Shown piece after piece: positions 60,217 to 64,000 of a stretch of DNA of 64,000 nucleotides. Under the pieces are notes generated by a model. It worked only from the letters and a program-made list of their open reading frames with translations, made no database searches and had not been told where the DNA came from. This DNA is from Jiangella alkaliphila (lineage in GTDB: Bacteria; Actinomycetota; Actinomycetes; Jiangellales; Jiangellaceae). The position numbers were made by a program, and so were the translations under genes. Position 1 is the first letter of the stretch; each line of letters opens with the position of its first letter. Location of the stretch: the NCBI RefSeq assembly GCF_900105925.1, contig NZ_LT629791.1, positions 1,054,001 to 1,118,000 of the forward strand. Direction: 5' to 3'.

Positions 60217-60966
60217 CTAGCGCAGCCGCGCGTCGGCGTAGGCCATCATCGCGTCGCGGAGGTACGCGACCAGCGCGTCGTCGCCCTGGCCGATGTTCTG
60301 CCGGAAGCGGTCGTCGTCGACGTAGAGGCCGGCGAGGCCGCGGTAGGCGTCGCGGCCGGGCGTCCAGAACAGGCATACCCAGCGGTAGTGGTCGTCGACG
60401 ACCTCCTGGGCCCGTGCGTCGTCGTCGGGGACGCCGTCGGCGCTGAGGGTGCGCAGCGCGGCCACCGCCGCGCCGAACCCCGACCGGGCCAGCTCGGCCT
60501 GGTCGGCCGACCAGCCACGCGTGCGGGCGGTCGTGTCGTCGATGGCGAGGTCGCCCCAGCGGGAGCGGGCCTCCTCTTCGTACGGGTTCTGCTCGAACCC
60601 CGCGAACATCGAGTTCGCCGTCATGGTTCCTCCCTTCTCGAGGGTGGTCATGGTGGACTCCACGGTCGCGACGAGCCGATCGAGCCGGTCCCGCTCGGCC
60701 AGCAGCCAGGCACGGTGCCGCCGCAGCACGTCGACGGCGCCGGCGCCGTCCTGCGCGGCGAGCACCTCGCCGATGGCGTCCAGCCCGAGACCGAGCTCGC
60801 GCAGCAGCAGGATCCGCTGCAACCGCAGCAGCTGCTCCTGCTCGTAGTAGCGGCGGCCGCCGTCGGCCGTCCACGCCGGCTCGAGCAGGCCGATCGCGTG
60901 GTAGTGCCGCAACGTCCGCGACGTCACCCCGGACGCCCGCGCCACCTCGTTGATCGACCAGCTCAT
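60217..60966 (-). CDS. tipA: TipA-type MerR regulator with thiopeptide-binding domain
   Basis: The 249-residue protein starts at ATG 60966. The MerR helix-turn-helix (INEVARASGVTSRTLRHYHAIGLLEPAWTADGGRRYY) and coiled coil lead to a TipAS domain (GFEQNPYEEEARSRWGDLAIDDTTARTRGWSADQAE...HYRWVCLFWTPGRDAYRGLAGLYVDDDRFRQNI). TipAS binds thiopeptides and other drugs. A second start is evident at ATG 60624 (MTANSMF), 5 nt after GGGAGG, which would make a separate 135-residue TipAS as in Streptomyces. The long form should activate its own promoter, whose 19-bp spacer palindrome is visible upstream. Confidence 0.93.
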   Translation of the reverse strand: MSWSINEVARASGVTSRTLRHYHAIGLLEPAWTADGGRRYYEQEQLLRLQRILLLRELGLGLDAIGEVLAAQDGAGAVDVLRRHRAWLLAERDRLDRLVATVESTMTTLEKGGTMTANSMFAGFEQNPYEEEARSRWGDLAIDDTTARTRGWSADQAELARSGFGAAVAALRTLSADGVPDDDARAQEVVDDHYRWVCLFWTPGRDAYRGLAGLYVDDDRFRQNIGQGDDALVAYLRDAMMAYADARLR

Positions 60967-61014
60967 GGTGCTTCCGTGTCGTTCACCCGGACCGGACTCT
61001 CCGATCCGTCCACG

Positions 61015-61046
61015 ACGGTAACCGTTGACGTGGCGTCAACTTCAAG
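61015..61046 (-). promoter_or_regulatory. MerR-type promoter of tipA
   Basis: On the minus strand TTGAAG and TACCGT hexamers are separated by 19 bp. The spacer holds the palindrome GTTGACG-TGG-CGTCAAC (61024-61040, plus strand). The layout is that of promoters twisted open by MerR-family activators. Confidence 0.75.
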
Positions 61047-61061
61047 TCGGGACAACGCAGA

Positions 61062-61108
61062 ACGGCCACGGAGACCTCGCCGCGAACGGGCGAGGTCTCC
61101 GTGGCCGT
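61062..61108 (-). terminator. Perfect 20-bp hairpin terminator
   Basis: ACGGCCACGGAGACCTCGCC (61062-61081) is the exact complement of 61089-61108, with a 7-nt loop. It begins 11 nt after the DLW-39 stop on the minus strand and would also end any transcript from the right. Confidence 0.88.
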
Positions 61109-61119
61109 CGGTGCTGCTA

Positions 61120-61260
61120 TCAGCGCGGGTCGGCGGGCGGGATCGGATCCGTGGCCTCAGCCCACAGGTCCTGCTCGGCCCGTCCGGACTGGTAGCGGCG
61201 GTAACCGAGGTACCCGACCACGGCCACGACCGCTCCGAACAGGATCTTCTTGTTGAACAC
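61120..61260 (-). CDS. DLW-39 family small membrane peptide
   Basis: The 46-residue peptide starts at GTG 61260. It has one hydrophobic segment (KKILFGAVVAVVGYLGYRRY) and the signature C-terminus QDLWAEATDPI that gives the family its name. DLW-39 peptides lie near gyrA in many actinomycetes and have no known function. The open frame extends upstream, but the family always begins at this MxKK-like position. Confidence 0.88.
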   Translation of the reverse strand: MFNKKILFGAVVAVVGYLGYRRYQSGRAEQDLWAEATDPIPPADPR

Positions 61261-61345
61261 GATGGTCCGCCTCCAGACGGTGCTCGACTCTCGTGTGAGG
61301 TTAACGCAGAGATCCCGGCGGCAGCAGGGCGACATCGGAATCACG

Positions 61346-61876
61346 TCACTCCAGCAGCCCCTCCATCCGCGCGATCTCCGCCTCCTGCGCGTCGACGATC
61401 TCCTCGGCCAGCTCGCGGGCCTCGGAGTCGATGCCGTCGTCGAGCTGGGTCCGGGCCATCTCGATCGCGCCCTCGTGGTGCTCGATCATCATGGTCAGCC
61501 ACATCCGCTCGAACTCGGCGCCGGTCGCGGCGTCCAGCGCGGCGAGGTCGTCCTCGGTGAGCATGCCGGCCATCTCGTGCGCGTGCCCGCCCTCCAGCGG
61601 GGGCGGGGTGTATCCCCAGCGGTCCAGCATCGCGGTCATCTGATCGATCTCCGGCTGCTGGGCGTCGGCGATGCCGTCGGCCAACTCGGTCAGCTCGGGG
61701 CTGACGCCGCTGGGCGGCAGCATGGCGGCCATCTCGACGGCCTGGGCGTGGTGCGGGATCATCTGCCGCGCGAACTCGACGTCCGCGGGCGCGAACGCCT
61801 CCTCGTCATCGGACGAGCCGCAGCCGGCCAACAGGACGAGGACGAGCGTGGGCAGGGCGAGGTGCCTGCGGTGCAT
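61346..61876 (-). CDS. DUF305 lipoprotein
   Basis: The 176-residue lipoprotein starts at ATG 61876 with lipobox LVLVLLAGCGSSD. The ferritin-like DUF305 domain has two repeats, FARQMIPHHAQAVEMAAML...LADGIADAQQPEIDQMTAMLDRWG and WLTMMIEHHEGAIEMARTQL...LAEEIVDAQEAEIARMEGLL, each with a MI-x-HH motif. Family members are linked to copper and other metal handling outside the cell, but this is not established for all. It follows the DUF6153 gene by 61 nt on the same strand. Confidence 0.92.
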   Translation of the reverse strand: MHRRHLALPTLVLVLLAGCGSSDDEEAFAPADVEFARQMIPHHAQAVEMAAMLPPSGVSPELTELADGIADAQQPEIDQMTAMLDRWGYTPPPLEGGHAHEMAGMLTEDDLAALDAATGAEFERMWLTMMIEHHEGAIEMARTQLDDGIDSEARELAEEIVDAQEAEIARMEGLLE

Positions 61877-61937
61877 GAGGAAACGGTCCCTTCGGGGGTG
61901 ACGTGAACGACGGGCGGGGTCGGCAACACCCCGGCCG

Positions 61938-62327
61938 TCACGTCCGCGACACGCACAGGGACGTCAGCAACACCGAACCGTAGGGACGTGGCGGCGGCCG
62001 CACCCGGCGCGGGCGCACGGACACGACGGCGTCGCGGGCGCGCCGCGCGAGCACCGGCAGCCGGCCCAGCAGCACGCGGCCGACCAGGGCCAGCACGGCC
62101 GCCGTCAGCACCGCCAGGCACAGATGCGCCAGCCCATGTTCCGACGACGACGGCGACGGCTTGCTCTCGTGCCCCTCGGCGCCGGCGGCCGCCCCGGCAT
62201 GGGACGCCGCCGTGGTCTCGTGCGCCGGACTGTGCCCGTCGGCGTGGCCGGCACCGGCGACGTGGTGCATCAGCACGATGCCGAGGAGCAGCGCGGCCAG
62301 CACCAGCAGCCGCGACACCGTCTTCAC
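61938..62327 (-). CDS. DUF6153-like membrane protein
   Basis: The 129-residue protein starts at GTG 62327. Two hydrophobic segments (RLLVLAALLLGIVLMHHVAGAG and LAHLCLAVLTAAVLALVGRVLL) flank a His-rich loop (GHADGHSPAHETTAASHAG). The pattern resembles DUF6153 proteins of actinomycetes, which often precede DUF305 genes. The histidines may bind metal, possibly copper; this is inference. Confidence 0.78.
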   Translation of the reverse strand: MKTVSRLLVLAALLLGIVLMHHVAGAGHADGHSPAHETTAASHAGAAAGAEGHESKPSPSSSEHGLAHLCLAVLTAAVLALVGRVLLGRLPVLARRARDAVVSVRPRRVRPPPRPYGSVLLTSLCVSRT

Positions 62328-62350
62328 AGCGCCGAGCCTACGCCGCTACG

Positions 62351-62512
62351 TCACACCTTCCGGTGGGTCGACCGCCGGAGCCAGCCGACGATCGCGGTAG
62401 CCACGAACAACACCACCCCGATCAAGCCCAGCCAGAGGATGCCCTCGATGGCAAAGCCCACGATCGACAGCACCAACCAAGCGGCCAGCAAGACGACCAC
62501 AAGAACCACCAT
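62351..62512 (-). CDS. Small two-TM hydrophobic protein
   Basis: A 53-residue protein from ATG 62512 consists almost wholly of two membrane helices (VVLVVVLLAAWLVLSIVGFAI and LWLGLIGVVLFVATAIVGWLRR) with a basic end. Longer starts exist (to 62566) but would add a non-membrane lead. Peptides like this are common near actinobacterial gene borders and have no known function. Confidence 0.6.
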   Translation of the reverse strand: MVVLVVVLLAAWLVLSIVGFAIEGILWLGLIGVVLFVATAIVGWLRRSTHRKV

Positions 62513-62570
62513 GACCGAACCTGTACCCGGTTCGGAGCGTCGCACTCCGTGCTCGATCACGGGCATGAGA

Positions 62571-62600
62571 AAGCCCCTACCAAGCTTGCTGATAGGGGCT
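62571..62600 (-). terminator. Intrinsic terminator of tRNA-Ile
   Basis: On the minus strand the stem AGCCCCTA / TAGGGGCT closes a 13-nt loop and is followed by TTCT, 10 nt after the tRNA-Ile 3' end. Stem, T-rich end and position fit an intrinsic terminator. Confidence 0.8.
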
Positions 62601-62610
62601 CTGACCTGGG

Positions 62611-62684
62611 TGGGCCTAACAGGACTTGAACCTGTGACCTCTTCCTTATCAGGGAAGCGCTCTAACCGTCTGAGCTATAGGCCC
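62611..62684 (-). tRNA. tRNA-Ile(GAU)
   Basis: On the minus strand GGGCCTA (62684-62678) pairs with TAGGCCC. Stem CTTCC/GGAAG closes loop CTGATAA, giving anticodon GAT. T-arm is ACAGGTTCAAGTCCTGT. CCA is not encoded. It follows the DUF3566 gene, as it does beside gyrA in most actinomycetes. Confidence 0.96.
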
Positions 62685-62772
62685 GGGGATTTCGCACCGA
62701 GTGCGCCGCAGCAGCGTACCTCACCGTCGACGGCCAGCCCAAACCGGGCTGACCGCCGCCGCGGGGCCGGGC

Positions 62773-63816
62773 TCAGTCGTCCTCGGCGAGGGTCAGTTCG
62801 AGGCCACCGAGCAGGCTGGCCGAGAGGTTGTACAGGAACGCACCCAGCGTCGCCAGCGCCGTGAGCAGCACGACGTCGACCACCGCGATGAGGGTGGTGA
62901 AGCCGAGCACGCGGGACAGTTCGACGTACTGGTTGATGTCGATGCCGGAGTTGCTGTCGGAGGCCGTCATGTCGGTGACGACGTCGTCGATGGAGCTGAA
63001 CACGCCGGCGGCGTCGAGGACGGACCAGAGCACCGCGACCGCGACGAACAGCGTGATGCCGAGCGCGACCGACAGCAGGAACGCCGTCTTCATGACCGAC
63101 CACGGGTCGACCCGCAGCAACCGCAGCCGGGCCTTGCGGACCCGGCCGGGACGGCGCGAGCTGGCCGAGCGCGACGGGGTCGGCGTGGTGGCCGCCTTCG
63201 CGGCGGTGGTCGAACGGGGCGCCGCCGGCGGGATGGCCTCGAGGCTGGCCTGGGTGTCGTCGGCGAGGTCCAGGTTCGACGGCGGCAGCGGCGCGGCCGG
63301 CACCGGGCCGGGCGGCGCCGGGAACGCCGCCGGAGCGGCGGCACCCTGCTGGGCGACCAGAGACGGCGGCGGCACCGGGCCCTGGTTCGCCGCGCCGGCC
63401 GCGGCTCGGCCGGCCGCCGGCGGAGCGCCGTTCGGCGAGGTCGGACCGGCCTGGCCGGTCGGCCGCTGGCCGTTGCCGTTCTGCGGCCCGCCGTTCTGGC
63501 CGGGCTCGCCCGGGCGGGACCACGGGTTCTGCGTGGACCCGGCGTCGGGACGCGGCGTGGTGTCTTCGCGCGACCGGTTGCGGGTGGCGACGCGGGCGGC
63601 GGCCGCACCACGCGGCTGCTGCCCACCACCCTGCTGCCCGCGGTTGTCGACCGCCGGGTCAGCGGCGCCGCGCTGCCCGTTGGGCGAACCGTTGCTGTTG
63701 GGAGGCCCCGGCTTCGCGCCGTTGGCCTGCTGGTCCGGCCGGTCCGGAGGAGGCGCGCTCTTGTTGCGCGCGTCCTGGTCGGACCCCGGACGCCCGGTCG
63801 CGCCACTGCTCGTCAC
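62773..63816 (-). CDS. DUF3566 membrane protein
   Basis: The 347-residue protein starts at GTG 63816, overlapping the gyrA stop by 4 nt. The first 200 or so residues are a disordered Pro/Gly/Asn/Gln-rich stretch. The C-terminal DUF3566 domain (about residues 225-347) has RKARLRLLRVDPWSVMKTAFLLSVALGITLFVAVAVLWSVLDAAGVF, and ends with a second helix (GFTTLIAVVDVVLLTALATLGAFLYNLSASLLGGLELTLAEDD). The family always follows gyrA in actinomycetes; its role is unknown. Confidence 0.94.
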   Translation of the reverse strand: MTSSGATGRPGSDQDARNKSAPPPDRPDQQANGAKPGPPNSNGSPNGQRGAADPAVDNRGQQGGGQQPRGAAAARVATRNRSREDTTPRPDAGSTQNPWSRPGEPGQNGGPQNGNGQRPTGQAGPTSPNGAPPAAGRAAAGAANQGPVPPPSLVAQQGAAAPAAFPAPPGPVPAAPLPPSNLDLADDTQASLEAIPPAAPRSTTAAKAATTPTPSRSASSRRPGRVRKARLRLLRVDPWSVMKTAFLLSVALGITLFVAVAVLWSVLDAAGVFSSIDDVVTDMTASDSNSGIDINQYVELSRVLGFTTLIAVVDVVLLTALATLGAFLYNLSASLLGGLELTLAEDD

Positions 63817-64000
63817 GAGCCATCACCCTCCGCGTCGATCTCGGAGTCCGCCACGTCCTCGACGGCCTCCTCCACCGAGTCTTCCTCGGCACTGTGCGCG
63901 ATGGCGACGACCACATCGTCGCCACCGAGCGCAACGTACTTGACCCCCATGGTGTCACGTCCCTTGGCGGGAACGTCCGCCACGGGACTGCGCGTCACCC
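63813..64000 (-). CDS. gyrA: DNA gyrase subunit A (3' end only)
   Basis: The last 61 codons show the end of the GyrA C-terminal domain (SPVADVPAKGRDTMGVKYVAL), followed by an acidic tail (EEDSVEEAVEDVADSEIDAEGDG). The acidic tail is normal for actinobacterial and other GyrA proteins. The DUF3566 gene position just downstream confirms the call. The rest of the gene lies beyond the window. Confidence 0.92.
   Translation of the reverse strand, partial: VTRSPVADVPAKGRDTMGVKYVALGGDDVVVAIAHSAEEDSVEEAVEDVADSEIDAEGDGS

Overview
The window is one contiguous stretch of a high-GC, Gram-positive actinomycete chromosome. GTG starts are frequent, operon genes often overlap by 4 nt, and the tRNA/gyrA and pknB neighbourhoods are those found near oriC in Actinomycetota. 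The right edge is the 3' end of gyrA (minus strand), followed by a DUF3566 protein, tRNA-Ile(GAU), a DLW-39 peptide and tRNA-Ala(UGC). About 30 kb to the left lie ppiA, rhomboid, crgA, DUF881, a PabA/TrpG-like gene, pknB, pbpA, rodA, pstP, fhaB, fhaA and tRNA-Leu(CAG). I cannot name the species from sequence alone; a Jiangella-type organism is only a guess.

Layout. 0-13 kb: two tRNA-Ser genes among housekeeping and accessory genes (aminopropyltransferase-like protein, LCP cell-wall ligase, phosphoribosyltransferase, two VOC proteins, methyltransferase, GTP-dependent PEP carboxykinase, amidohydrolase). 13.2-14.9 kb: tRNA-Arg(ACG), a GRAM-like protein, an HTH-antitoxin/PIN-toxin pair, then a 37-bp copy of the tRNA-Arg interior, which looks like a small decayed integration. 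15-29 kb: regulator and redox genes, including an AraC/NmrA-type divergent pair, a second PstP-like phosphatase, SoxR with a divergent quinone reductase, a ROK/LacI pair, a TetR/epimerase pair with twin operators, and an MFS exporter behind a second SoxR box. 29.4-41 kb: the conserved growth and division cluster, in which FHA proteins, PP2C phosphatase and PASTA kinase flank the shape glycosyltransferase RodA and its partner PBP.

41.9-51.1 kb: a minus-strand cobalamin operon behind a B12 riboswitch, in the order btuF, btuC, btuD, cobD, cobQ, cobS, cobU-cobC and cobT, nearly all overlapping by 4 nt. It couples corrinoid import to late steps of B12 assembly. Palindromic elements sit at several of its gene junctions and are read in frame as extra peptide. 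At the cobU/cobC junction no stop codon remains, so the two enzymes form one 593-codon reading frame. Related inverted repeats lie at 9.7 and 39.5 kb. I regard this as the most interesting signal in the window.

51-62.6 kb: an ECF41-type sigma factor, a FAD/Fe-S oxidoreductase coupled to a fumarylacetoacetase-like enzyme, an HxlR regulator divergent from a fused luciferase-like/FAD oxidase, a small aminoglycoside-phosphotransferase-like protein, a SnoaL-like protein, a TipA regulator with a clear internal start, and a DUF305/DUF6153 pair.

Other points for follow-up: a one-base frameshift in the DUF881 gene, a cluster of DnaA-box-like motifs and palindromes downstream of crgA, and an orphan Imm49-like protein.
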